Origin: Rhodococcus sp. KBS0724
Lineage (GTDB): Bacteria; Actinomycetota; Actinomycetes; Mycobacteriales; Mycobacteriaceae
Assembly (NCBI RefSeq): GCF_005938745.2
Contig: NZ_VCBX02000001.1
Span: 1,197,501 to 1,261,500, forward strand
Length of the DNA stretch: 64,000 bases
Direction: 5' to 3'
Shown: piece after piece, positions 34,634 to 42,639 of the stretch
Layout of the letters: each line of letters opens with the position of its first letter
Position numbering within the stretch: the first letter of the stretch is position 1
Notes under the pieces: generated by a model
Told to the model about the DNA's origin: nothing
Seen by the model: only the letters and a program-made list of their open reading frames with translations
The model's database searches: none
Position numbers and translations under genes: made by a program

Positions 34634-35698
34634 ATGGAAAAGTCTGCAGCGCAGAATGATACGGAACGATCGGTCGAGTCCTTTGTTGCGTTGATCCGAG
34701 CCCAGGATGTCTCGGGAATCGTCAGCTGGTTCTCTCCGGAGGCGTCCCTCGTCGTCAACGGACGCAAACAGGATCGGATCCCGTTTGCCGGGGCTTACGA
34801 AGGCACCGATGCAGTCGGGCAGCTTCTTACACGTATCTTCGAAGCCGTCGAGATCCACGACCTACGTCCACAATTCACGCTGCGTGATGCGTCTGACGAG
34901 GTGGGTACGAAGATTGTCTGCTGTCTCAACCTGGTCGGTACGGTGCGGTCGACTGGAACGCAGTTCGACCTCGAAATATCGGCAATGGTGATGGTGAACG
35001 GTATGGGCGCAGTGGAGTCGGCGCGGGTGTTCTACGACACCGACATCACCCGCCGCGCCTTCGAAGAGAAATCTGACACCGTGTTACGAGACGAGAAGGG
35101 AAGTGGAATCAGCGAGGTCTCGCACGCGGTTTCGTACGACCCGAAACAGATCGTGCCCGAAATCTACAAGCTCATCTTCGAGGGAGTTCCCAAGGGCACC
35201 AAAGTAAGTTTCGGTGACTTGGCTCGCTCGACGGCCGAATTCGCTCGGCACAACGTCACCAAGCCGCCATCATTTTGGTGGCAATTGGTGAGAAATTTCA
35301 ACGTGTGGGATCTTTCACGGCAGTCGGCGGCGCTTCGTCCGTACTACTCACCCGACCTGATTCACATGATCAAGGGTGGGGAGACCGAGGTCGAACTCTG
35401 TGGGACGTACCACGGACACCAAGGGCTCTCCGACTTCGCGCTGACACTGTTTTCGGACTTGGAGTACGAGGGAGTACCGCCGCAACTCGAGACCATAGCC
35501 GAAGGTAATCGATGCGCCGTCCACATGCCCGAAACATTCGTCAACAAGGCGACGGGTACACGGGCCGTGGTTCATATGCTCCACCTCTGGCGATTCGACG
35601 ACGCCGGAAGGGTCGTCGAATTCAAGAGTTACAACGACACTTTCGAGATCGTCCACAGCTACGGATTAGCGTCGGCCGGAGGACACTATGACGGTTGA
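34634..35698 (+). CDS. Tandem NTF2/SnoaL-like protein
   Basis: A 354-residue protein of two NTF2-like (SnoaL-type) barrels. Domain 1 covers about residues 10-140 (SFVALIRAQDVSGIVSWFSPE, then YEGTDAVGQLLTRIFEAV), domain 2 about 200-345 (YYSPDLIHMIKGG, then YHGHQGLSDFALTLFSDL, then LHLWRFDDAGRVVEF). A linker of about 50 residues joins them. Such barrels act as isomerases, dehydratases or ring-closing enzymes on polyketides, steroids and terpenoids; single-domain forms are usual, so the fusion is notable. The catalytic residue cannot be assigned. It overlaps the next gene by 11 nt. Confidence 0.7.
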   Translation: MEKSAAQNDTERSVESFVALIRAQDVSGIVSWFSPEASLVVNGRKQDRIPFAGAYEGTDAVGQLLTRIFEAVEIHDLRPQFTLRDASDEVGTKIVCCLNLVGTVRSTGTQFDLEISAMVMVNGMGAVESARVFYDTDITRRAFEEKSDTVLRDEKGSGISEVSHAVSYDPKQIVPEIYKLIFEGVPKGTKVSFGDLARSTAEFARHNVTKPPSFWWQLVRNFNVWDLSRQSAALRPYYSPDLIHMIKGGETEVELCGTYHGHQGLSDFALTLFSDLEYEGVPPQLETIAEGNRCAVHMPETFVNKATGTRAVVHMLHLWRFDDAGRVVEFKSYNDTFEIVHSYGLASAGGHYDG

Positions 35699-36458
35699 AG
35701 TGACATACGACCACAGAACTGCCTGGGTTACGTTCTCAAACAAAGGGTCACTCAATTCACTTGACCTCGGTACCGTGAGTGACCTTGCCGACGCGTTCGA
35801 ACGACTCGCGAATCGGTCCGACATTGATGTCGTAGTACTACGAGCAGAAGACCCTGGGTTTTGTTCGGGTGGCGACCTCAGATTTGTCGCTGACTATCTG
35901 GACGACTTGGACGCGGCAGTGGACCGGTTCCTGGATCGCAGCGATGCCCTTGTGAAGTCGCTTCTCACAATGCCCCAGATAACGGTCTCTGTGGTCGATG
36001 GGGCGGCTGCCGGAGCTGGAATGTCGCTGGCCGCAGCGGCTGACTTCAGTATCTGCTCCGACCGCAGTACCTTTCACCCGTCCTATGCACGCCTCGGTGT
36101 CCCTCCGGACCTGGGTGGATCGGTGACACTGACCCGTCGACTCGGTCCACACCGAGCACTGAACCTTCTCCTCCTGCAAGCGCGTCTTGATGCGCAGACA
36201 GCGCTGGTATGGGGTCTCGTCGACGTTGTTGTGACCGATGGTGAGCTGTCGGATAAATTGTCCGAGAGTCTCCTTCGGATCCTTAACCTCGAATCTGCTG
36301 CACTCCGCGCCACGAAGAGCATGGTTCTCGCGAACACGGAAACCCGAACCCTCGAAGCGGCTCTCGGTATCGAGAGGCATCATCTGAAGGCTGCCATGTC
36401 GACGCCTTCCTATCTAGACAAGATCAGGGCGTTCACTGCTGATGCTGCGCACTCGTGA
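35688..36458 (+). CDS. Enoyl-CoA hydratase/isomerase family protein (second copy)
   Basis: A 256-residue crotonase: oxyanion-hole segment DPGFCSGGDLRFVADYL, second block DGAAAGAGMSLAAAADFSICS, and FHPSYARLGVPPDLGGSVTLTR, in which the usual catalytic Glu positions are Arg/Asp-like. It is the last gene of the thiolase-led operon and of the island. It differs clearly from the first crotonase, so it probably performs another step such as double-bond shift or ring hydrolysis. Confidence 0.82.
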   Translation: MTVEVTYDHRTAWVTFSNKGSLNSLDLGTVSDLADAFERLANRSDIDVVVLRAEDPGFCSGGDLRFVADYLDDLDAAVDRFLDRSDALVKSLLTMPQITVSVVDGAAAGAGMSLAAAADFSICSDRSTFHPSYARLGVPPDLGGSVTLTRRLGPHRALNLLLLQARLDAQTALVWGLVDVVVTDGELSDKLSESLLRILNLESAALRATKSMVLANTETRTLEAALGIERHHLKAAMSTPSYLDKIRAFTADAAHS

Positions 36459-36550
36459 GGGCTACCCATCGACAAACTTCCCAGCTACCAGGTGGCACAC
36501 TGCACCATCATGTCGACTGATCCTTGTGTAGCCCTCCTGCGCCCGAAAAC

Positions 36551-36599
36551 TGTTGCACCAGTTCGAGGGAAGCCACCTGCTGTTGGTGATCGAGTAGTC
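36551..36599 (+). pseudogene. Remnant of a pyc 3' end
   Basis: Frame 36555-36596 reads HQFEGSHLLLVIE then stop, matching the genuine pyc end AQVEGSDLLLVIEQS almost residue for residue. No upstream pyc coding is present: homology fades before about 36551. A terminator of the same kind as that of pyc follows. It is the right boundary of the catabolic island. Confidence 0.75.
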
Positions 36600-36624
36600 G
36601 TGAGGCCGTTCGAAGCCGGGTACC
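36560..36624 (+). repeat. pyc 3'-end repeat, right copy (island flank)
   Basis: Direct repeat of 19501-19566 (about 85% identical by hand alignment), including coding end, stop region and the first terminator arm. Together the copies bracket the ~17-kb gene block. Confidence 0.75.
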
Positions 36625-36650
36625 TCGTATCGACCGCGCCCGGCTTCGAA
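36609..36650. terminator. Terminator in the right island flank
   Basis: TTCGAAGCCGGG (36609-36620) and CCCGGCTTCGAA (36639-36650) form a perfect 12-bp stem with an 18-nt loop, homologous to the pyc terminator. It now separates the island from the convergent deacetylase gene. Confidence 0.8.
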
Positions 36651-36661
36651 CCCTCGCGTAA

Positions 36662-37699
36662 CTAGAGCAGCTGTCCTCGGAGAAGTCCGTGGTCTTCGCG
36701 GAGCCAACGGGTGAACTGGTCGCCGTCCATCTCGGTCGCCTGTACCCGCGGTAAGGCGTGGGGGTCGTCGCTGGCGATGGCCGGCATGGGCACGCTGTTG
36801 CACGCGACTTCTACACCGAGTTCACGCACCGCCGCGAGTGAACTGTCGTCGAAGCGGCCGTACGGGTACGAAAACCGAGTGACACGACTCCCGGACAACT
36901 CTTCGATCTTGCGGTGCCCCGCGCTGATCTGCGCGTGCTGCCGCTCGGCCGGAAGGTCTGTCAACGAAACGTGGTCGAGCGTGTGACTGCCGAGAGTGAT
37001 CAGCGGGTGATCGGCGAGCCGCGAAAACTGTTCCGCATCAACGGCGACTCGCGACGTGGGCGGCGTCGACGTCCGGCCCGCCCAGGACAGCACATAGTCG
37101 ATCGCGTCGTCCTGCTCGGTTGGTTCCAACACGACGATCGCGTCCCACAACGCGCGAAACAACGCCTGACGCGAGGTGCTGATCTCGCCACTGTCGGCGC
37201 GCCAGCGCGCATTCGCCTCGATGTCGCCGGGTTGTTCATTCACGCTGAAGGCACGTTGACCGTCACCGAATGGAAAATCCAGTCGATCCGGTAGCGGTTC
37301 ACCACTCATCAGAGCCCGTTGCAATCCGTCCCACCAGAATTCGCGGGTGCGACCGACGGCGTTTCCGATAACGAAGATGGTTGCGGGAATCTCGTAGCGT
37401 TCCAGCACCGGCAGCGCGACGACAAGATTGTCGACGTAACCGTCGTCGAACGTCACGGCCAACTGTGCACCGGTCCGGCTGTAGGCATCGTCGCCGGCGA
37501 AGGCTGCGAGGTCGACAACGGCACGCGCCTGCGCGAGTACGGCCATCTGGTCGTCGAACGCGCGAGCGGACACACAGATCGCCCAGGGGTCGTAGGTCTC
37601 CTCGCTGATGCAGTGGTACATCAGGATTCCGCCGCGTCGTCGGTGTCTGCGAGCGCGTTGGCGAAGTGCTCGGGCCAGGGCGTCACGCCGCGACATCAT
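36662..37699 (-). CDS. Polysaccharide deacetylase family protein
   Basis: A 345-residue protein of the NodB/CE4 fold: ILMYHCISEE near the N-terminus, then the metal/catalytic TFDDGYVDNLV (two Asp) and the second metal motif SHTLDHVSL; RFSYPYGRFDD is the later conserved block. There is no clear signal peptide, but an Arg-rich N-terminus. It removes acyl groups from N-acetylated sugars in envelope glycans or their precursors (family role). Its start overlaps the stop of the methyltransferase gene by 17 nt, so they are co-expressed. Confidence 0.82.
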   Translation of the reverse strand: MMSRRDALARALRQRARRHRRRGGILMYHCISEETYDPWAICVSARAFDDQMAVLAQARAVVDLAAFAGDDAYSRTGAQLAVTFDDGYVDNLVVALPVLERYEIPATIFVIGNAVGRTREFWWDGLQRALMSGEPLPDRLDFPFGDGQRAFSVNEQPGDIEANARWRADSGEISTSRQALFRALWDAIVVLEPTEQDDAIDYVLSWAGRTSTPPTSRVAVDAEQFSRLADHPLITLGSHTLDHVSLTDLPAERQHAQISAGHRKIEELSGSRVTRFSYPYGRFDDSSLAAVRELGVEVACNSVPMPAIASDDPHALPRVQATEMDGDQFTRWLREDHGLLRGQLL

Positions 37700-38447
37700 C
37701 GCCCTTGCGTGCCGCGACCGTGACGATGACGGGGTACTCGGGGTCGAATACGTTCAGTTCCTGCCTCTTGAGCTCACGGTCGGCCATGCCGTGCAGGAAT
37801 GCGGTGGCCGAGAGCACATTCCCGAACGCCCGCACGTCGACGCCGTCGCGTGGGAATGGACCGCTGAACAGTCGATTCACGGCCAATTCCGTGAACGACC
37901 AGTACCAGGTCGAGTTCCACACCGGGTCGGCGATCTGACTGATGCCGGGTACGGTGCACAGCACCACGCCGCCGGGCTTGAGAATGCGGTGGAGCGTCTG
38001 AACTGCGGCGTTCGTGTCGAAGATCATCTGCAGCGTCTGCGTCAGGATGATGCAGTCGTAGGTGTTGCTCGGTACGTTCGGTGCATCGGTGAGATCGGCA
38101 ACGTAGGTCGCGTCTTCCACGTCGGCGACGTGCAGCATGTCGGAGCGGGTGACACCCCGGCCGAATGCCTGGGTGTACGTCCGCTCGCCGATCTCCAGCA
38201 CGGATCCGGTGATCAAGTGCGCGTGGGTATCCAGGAAGTTCTCGATGTAAAAGCGGTCGATCGGCCGCCCACGCTCGAAACCGTATTCGCGGCAGATCGG
38301 CTCGATCCGTCGGAGGTCGCCGAAACGTACCTTGCCGACACGCGGCTTCTGCCGCCGATCATTGAGCACTCGGAGCACACGGCGGTAGTTGTCCTCGCCC
38401 AGAACCGTGCGGGCCAGTGAAGTCCTACTGCGCTGGAGAAGCGTCAT
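37683..38447 (-). CDS. SAM-dependent methyltransferase, class I
   Basis: A 254-residue protein with the Rossmann methyltransferase fold: motif I region GSVLEIGERTYTQAFGRG, then DATYVADLTDAPNVP, DCIILTQTLQMIFD (motif IV) and LKPGGVVLCTVPG. This layout is common in glycan or lipid methyltransferases of cell-envelope loci. ATG 38447 is chosen; an extension to 38495 is possible. It is co-transcribed with the polysaccharide deacetylase. A possible iron box lies 94 bp upstream. Confidence 0.8.
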   Translation of the reverse strand: MTLLQRSRTSLARTVLGEDNYRRVLRVLNDRRQKPRVGKVRFGDLRRIEPICREYGFERGRPIDRFYIENFLDTHAHLITGSVLEIGERTYTQAFGRGVTRSDMLHVADVEDATYVADLTDAPNVPSNTYDCIILTQTLQMIFDTNAAVQTLHRILKPGGVVLCTVPGISQIADPVWNSTWYWSFTELAVNRLFSGPFPRDGVDVRAFGNVLSATAFLHGMADRELKRQELNVFDPEYPVIVTVAARKGDDVAA

Positions 38448-38540
38448 CGTCAATCCGTTCTCGGTATCGGCCAATGGAGTAGGTACAGCCGGCACTGCGG
38501 TCGTCCGTGACCTGTGAACCAGCTGTGTACTCCCTGTGAG

Positions 38541-38559
38541 TTAGGCGAACCTTACCTAA
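38541..38559. promoter_or_regulatory. Possible IdeR/DtxR iron box
   Basis: TTAGGCGAACCTTACCTAA has intact TTAGG/CCTAA arms and matches the 19-bp IdeR consensus TTAGGTTAGGCTAACCTAA at 14 of 19 positions. It lies upstream of the methyltransferase-deacetylase operon; the gene on the other side ends before reaching it. Confidence 0.5.
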
Positions 38560-38636
38560 GGTGGGCGTACCGGTTTTCACGGGGTCCTACTGGAATCTCG
38601 AACGGGCGAATTCCACCGGAATGACGAAAACGCCGC

Positions 38637-38672
38637 ACAGGTGATCCCGCTGAAGAAAGCGGGATCACCTGT
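38637..38672. terminator. Terminator of the homogentisate operon
   Basis: ACAGGTGATCCCGCT (38637-38651) and AGCGGGATCACCTGT (38658-38672) form a perfect 15-bp stem with a 6-nt loop, just beyond the fumarylacetoacetase stop. Confidence 0.85.
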
Positions 38673-38702
38673 ACGGCGTCGGGTCGGGCTATGTCGTTGT
38701 GC

Positions 38703-39893
38703 TTATCGATCTGCTTGCGTGGCCGGAAGGATGCGTGCGCTGACCTCGCCGAACCCGATGCGTGAACCCCCGGTACCGGGTGCGGTGGCCGAGATGGAGA
38801 TGACGTCGCCGTCTTCGAGGAAGGTGCGGGTCTCGTCGCCGACAGCGACTGGTTCTGCGCCGCCCCAGGTCAATTCGATGAAGGCGCCACGCTCGTTCTT
38901 TTCGGGGCCGGAAATTGTTCCGGACGCAAAGAGATCGCCGGTGCTCGCCACTGCCCCGTTGATGGTGGTGTGAGCCAGCATCTGTGCCGGGGACCAGTAC
39001 ATCTGAGCGTACGGGGGACGGGATACGACGTGCCCGTTCCATTCGACGGCCAGATCGATGTCGAGTCCCCACTTTTCCTCGCCGCGGAGGTAAGGGAGGG
39101 GCTCGGGATCCTGAACGGGAGTGTCGATGCGGGCAGCTTCGAGGGCGAGCAGCGGAACGACCCACGGGGAGATGGACGTGGCAAAGCTCTTGCCCAGGTT
39201 GGGGCCAAGCGGCACGTATTCCCACGCCTGGATGTCGCGGGCGGACCAGTCGTTCACGACAACAGCGCCGAAGACGTGGTTGGCAAATTCGTCAGGTGTG
39301 ATGGAATCGCCCATCTTCGAGGGGGTTCCGACGATGAAGCCCATCTCGGCCTCGATGTCGAGGCGGCGCGACGGTCCGAAGTCCGGGTTCGCCTGGTCAG
39401 GGCTCTTGCGCTGGCCGCAGGGGCGAATGATGTCGGTGCCGGACACGATGACGGTGCTCGAACGCCCGTGGTAACCCACCGGCAGGTGCTTCCAGTTGGG
39501 CATCAGGGGAGCAGAATCCGGGCGGAAGAGACGCCCGAGGTTGGTCGCATGATTCTCCGACGCGTAGAAGTCGACGTAGTCGGCCACAGCGATCGGCAGG
39601 TGCATCTCCACGGAATCAACGGAAAAGACTGCATCGGAAGGGATTTCCCCGGAGATAAGTTCGGTGATCTGGTTGCGCACGGATACCCAGCGATCGCGGC
39701 CCTGGGCCATGAACGCATTCAACGTCGGTTCCGCGAAGACGGAATCACTCAGCGTTACTGCGAGATCGATGACGGAGTCGCCCACTCGCACGCCGACGCG
39801 AGGAGCACCGCCCGCGGTGGAGAACACGCCGTACGGCAGATTGTCGAGTCCGAAGAGAGAGTCGGCGGGAATGTTGATGGTCGTCATGGTCAT
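38703..39893 (-). CDS. fahA: Fumarylacetoacetase
   Basis: A 396-residue FAH-family hydrolase that splits fumarylacetoacetate to fumarate and acetoacetate, the last step of tyrosine/phenylalanine breakdown through homogentisate. Typical segments: SLFGLDNLPYGVFS at the N-terminus, DFYASENHATNLGRLFRP and LPVGYHGRSSTVIVSG, DIEAEMGFIVG (metal acids) and VVNDWSARDIQAWEYVPLGP. It is the last gene of the hmg operon; its ATG overlaps the stop of the upstream unknown gene by 4 nt. Confidence 0.93.
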   Translation of the reverse strand: MTMTTINIPADSLFGLDNLPYGVFSTAGGAPRVGVRVGDSVIDLAVTLSDSVFAEPTLNAFMAQGRDRWVSVRNQITELISGEIPSDAVFSVDSVEMHLPIAVADYVDFYASENHATNLGRLFRPDSAPLMPNWKHLPVGYHGRSSTVIVSGTDIIRPCGQRKSPDQANPDFGPSRRLDIEAEMGFIVGTPSKMGDSITPDEFANHVFGAVVVNDWSARDIQAWEYVPLGPNLGKSFATSISPWVVPLLALEAARIDTPVQDPEPLPYLRGEEKWGLDIDLAVEWNGHVVSRPPYAQMYWSPAQMLAHTTINGAVASTGDLFASGTISGPEKNERGAFIELTWGGAEPVAVGDETRTFLEDGDVISISATAPGTGGSRIGFGEVSARILPATQADR

Positions 39894-40750
39894 GCGAGTG
39901 TTCCTTCTGTCTTCTCGGACCGGTGAATCAGTCCCAGGTCTTCGAGTTCGGTCAGTGGATCCGAGATGCTGCAGGTGCCGAACGAGAGGAAGCGTCGACG
40001 CACATCCTCGTCATCGAGTTCGGACACACTGCGTGCGAGAGCATCTCCATCCCGCTGTGCCAGTGCGGCAACAACATCGGAGCGATCTGCGCCGGTCGCC
40101 GCGGCACCGACAGCCGACATGATGTTGAGGAAGCCGTGCTGCTCGAAACCCGTCTCGGGATCCGTATTACGTACAGCGTGATGCAGCCCAGCGGTGGCCT
40201 TGAACGGAATGCCAGCGCGGACAACGGAAATGATGGCATCGGCGAGTTCGTTCTCGTCGGGGTATGCCTCGGCTTGAACGCCACCGGTGCGGAACTTCGC
40301 GCTGTAGCCGGCCTTTTCGAGCGCGGCGATGTAGTCGTCGCGTCGGCTGTCTCGGGGTACCTCGACAAAGATGTCGATGTCGGGATACGCGGTGTGAAGG
40401 CGGGCCAGCTCGTCGAAAGCGTGATCAGCCGCTACGTCGGCGGGCGTTCCGACCTCCACGGCGGCGACGTCGACGCCCGGGATGGCCAAAGCCTTCGCCA
40501 CGGCTGCCGCGGTGGCGTCCGGACCGGCAGGAACTGTGAGGCTCAGTGTCACAGGCTGATCGGCGCAGACGTGAGCGGAGAGTTCGTCCAATCGCGGCGC
40601 GGGGAAGACGAACGGGCCGACCAGTGCGGAGTAGCCCGCTTCGAGGTACGACTGATGCGATGGAACTGCTTCGGCGAGAGGAGCATTGCCGGGCGGGAAC
40701 AGGGCAGCGTCGTCGCACAGACCGCGCAGCAGTGGGGAGATGACGGTCAT
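39890..40750 (-). CDS. Unknown protein embedded in the homogentisate operon
   Basis: A 286-residue soluble protein placed between hmgA and fahA, overlapping each by 4 nt (ATGA), so it is stoichiometrically coupled to both. The sequence alternates hydrophobic strands and helices in a TIM-barrel-like rhythm (VTLSLTVPAG; VDVAAVEVG; IDIFVEVPRD; AKFRTGGVQAEAYPDE; FKATAGLHHAVRN; FLNIMSAVGAAATG). There is no glutathione-transferase or zeta-class motif. The operon has no recognisable maleylacetoacetate isomerase, so filling that step is one hypothesis. The start ATG 40750 is preferred over 40780 because of the overlap with the hmgA stop. Confidence 0.75.
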   Translation of the reverse strand: MTVISPLLRGLCDDAALFPPGNAPLAEAVPSHQSYLEAGYSALVGPFVFPAPRLDELSAHVCADQPVTLSLTVPAGPDATAAAVAKALAIPGVDVAAVEVGTPADVAADHAFDELARLHTAYPDIDIFVEVPRDSRRDDYIAALEKAGYSAKFRTGGVQAEAYPDENELADAIISVVRAGIPFKATAGLHHAVRNTDPETGFEQHGFLNIMSAVGAAATGADRSDVVAALAQRDGDALARSVSELDDEDVRRRFLSFGTCSISDPLTELEDLGLIHRSEKTEGTLA

Positions 40751-41946
40751 TGCTGCGGCCCCCGTCCAGCCCAACTCCAAGCGTAGTTGTCGTCTTCGCA
40801 GGCCAACGCGCCTTCGCCGAGTTCGAGCGGCCGGAACGTGTCGACCATGACCGCCAGTTCGTCGAAGAACTCTGCACCGATGCTGCGTTCGTATGCTCCT
40901 GGCTGCGGGCCGTGTGCGTGTCCGCCGGGGTGAACCGAGATGGAACCCTGGCCGATGCCGGAGCCCTTGCGTGCCTCGTAGTCGCCGCCGCAGTAGAACA
41001 TGATCTCGTCGGAGTCGACGTTGGAGTGGTAGTACGGCACCGGGATCGACAGTGGGTGGTAGTCGACCTTGCGTGGCACGAAGTTACAGATCACGAAGTT
41101 GTTGCCCTCGAACGCCTGATGCGCCGGCGGCGGCTGGTGCACGCGGCCGGTGATGGGCTCGTAGTCGGAAATATTGAACGTGTACGGGTACAGGCAGCCG
41201 TCCCAACCGACCACGTCGAACGGATGCGTCGGGTAGACCATGCGGGTTCCGACGATGCCGGCAGATGTGCGGTGCTTGACCAAGACCTCCACATCGGTAC
41301 CTTCGGCGATCAGGGGAGTGGTGGGCCCATGCAGGTCGCGTTCGCAGAACGGTGCGTTCTCGAGCAACTGACCGAACCGTGAGAGGTATCGCTTGGGGGG
41401 AACGATGTGGCTGTTCGCCTCGATGGCGTACGCGCGGAGCGGCTTGTCGCCCTTGGGGATCCAGCGATGTGTCGTGGACATCGGGATGAGGACGTAGTCG
41501 CCTTCACGGGCTTCGAGTGCGCCGAATACCGTTTCCACGGTAGCTTCGCCGGATTCGATGTAGACCATCTCGTCGCCGATTGCGTTGCGGTACAGGGGAG
41601 ATGCCGCGCCGGCGATGACATAGGACAGGCGAACGTCGGCATTGCCGAGGATCAGGCGCCGCCCGGTCACCACGTCTGTTTCGGCCCAGATGCTCTCCGG
41701 GAACAAGTCGTGCAGCTTCAAATGGCGCGGTTTGAGCGGGTGATTGGGGGTGGTGCTCTGGTCGCGCAGTTCCCAGACCGTTGCGTCGACGATCGCCGAC
41801 GGAATCTCGCGGTGGTAGAGGAGTGACGAGTCGGAGGAGAATCCTTCCTCGCCCATCAACTCCTCGTAGTAGAGGTTGCCTGCTTCGTCACGGTGCTGAG
41901 TGTGACGCTTCGGGGGGACATTGCCGAGTTGTCGGTAAAACGCCAT
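40747..41946 (-). CDS. hmgA: Homogentisate 1,2-dioxygenase
   Basis: A 399-residue cupin-type Fe(II) ring-cleavage enzyme converting homogentisate to maleylacetoacetate. Signature stretches include MAFYRQLGNVPPKRHTQHRD at the start, DEMVYIESGEATVETVFG, the iron-site region HPFDVVGWDGCLYPY, and HPGGHAHGPQPGAYERS near the C-terminus. First gene of a three-gene operon; the RBS GGAGG lies before ATG 41946, and a MarR-type operator candidate sits 48-70 bp upstream. Confidence 0.93.
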   Translation of the reverse strand: MAFYRQLGNVPPKRHTQHRDEAGNLYYEELMGEEGFSSDSSLLYHREIPSAIVDATVWELRDQSTTPNHPLKPRHLKLHDLFPESIWAETDVVTGRRLILGNADVRLSYVIAGAASPLYRNAIGDEMVYIESGEATVETVFGALEAREGDYVLIPMSTTHRWIPKGDKPLRAYAIEANSHIVPPKRYLSRFGQLLENAPFCERDLHGPTTPLIAEGTDVEVLVKHRTSAGIVGTRMVYPTHPFDVVGWDGCLYPYTFNISDYEPITGRVHQPPPAHQAFEGNNFVICNFVPRKVDYHPLSIPVPYYHSNVDSDEIMFYCGGDYEARKGSGIGQGSISVHPGGHAHGPQPGAYERSIGAEFFDELAVMVDTFRPLELGEGALACEDDNYAWSWAGRGPQQ

Positions 41947-41993
41947 GTCCGGCCTCCTTCTGTGCTGTTTCCGTCTGACTCACATTGACCAGA

Positions 41994-42016
41994 TAGTAAA
42001 CACATTAACTAAAATG
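41994..42016 (-). promoter_or_regulatory. MarR-type operator candidate upstream of hmgA
   Basis: TAGT-N10-ACTAAAATG at 41994-42016. The same arrangement and spacing occur upstream of the MarR gene at 42640-42662. On the minus strand a -10-like TACTAT overlaps the site, as expected for repression of hmgA. Confidence 0.65.
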
Positions 42017-42057
42017 AGGTGACAGGTGCAACCCTTCGTCGGGTATCTGTTGTGTTG

Positions 42058-42609
42058 TTAGTTCCGGCCGCGCACGTCGAACTGGCTGCGATTGCTGATC
42101 AGTTTGTCCAGGAGCATGACAAGAATTCGCTGTTCTGCCTCGCTGAGGACGCTGACCCAGGCGTGTTCGCGTTCGTTTTGCTCGCGAAACGCCTCGACCA
42201 TTTCTTCTCGCCCCTTCTCGGTCAGATAGAGCTGCACCGAGCGGCCGTCGTTCGCGGTAGGACGGCGATCGATCAGGCCGTCGGCGAGCAGTGTCTTGGA
42301 TAGGTTCGATACGGCCGCCCGGCTCATTCCGGTGAGCTCAGCCGCGGCTTTCGGCTCGATCGGCCCGGCTAGCCAGGTGACGAACATCAGGCGAAAAGAT
42401 GACCACGACCAGCCGCGTGGCCGGTGGATCGAGGACTCGAGATCGTAGGTGACCACGTTGGATGCGCGGTTGAGTGTCAGGAGAACCTCGGTGGCGAGAT
42501 GGTGGCGAAAGCCGTGCTCGTCGGACAGTCGTTTGTTCGCCAACTCGATGAACGACCAAAAGTTGAGTTCTCCGGCGGTTCCCTGAGTTTCTTCTGCTGC
42601 GGCTTCCAT
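42058..42609 (-). CDS. MarR-family regulator of the homogentisate genes
   Basis: A 183-residue winged-helix protein with the MarR core: TWLAGPIEPKAAAELTGMSR (helices 2-3), AAVSNLSKTLLADGLIDRRP (recognition helix) and the wing NDGRSVQLYLTEKG. It lies immediately upstream of, and in line with, the hmg operon. MarR proteins near aromatic degradation genes usually repress them and are released by an aromatic acid; homogentisate or a derivative is the natural guess. Its own promoter carries the same TAGT-N10-ACTAAAATG site. Confidence 0.85.
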   Translation of the reverse strand: MEAAAEETQGTAGELNFWSFIELANKRLSDEHGFRHHLATEVLLTLNRASNVVTYDLESSIHRPRGWSWSSFRLMFVTWLAGPIEPKAAAELTGMSRAAVSNLSKTLLADGLIDRRPTANDGRSVQLYLTEKGREEMVEAFREQNEREHAWVSVLSEAEQRILVMLLDKLISNRSQFDVRGRN

Positions 42610-42639
42610 GGCGTCACTCTAGCGCGAGAAGTCGGTCTG

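Noticed and set aside
36457..36536. Inverted repeat GAGGGCTAC/GTAGCCCTC at the island's right end as a transposon end or attachment site
   Set aside because: Only 9-bp arms with a 62-nt gap, no second copy at the left end and no recombinase; possibly a weak terminator.
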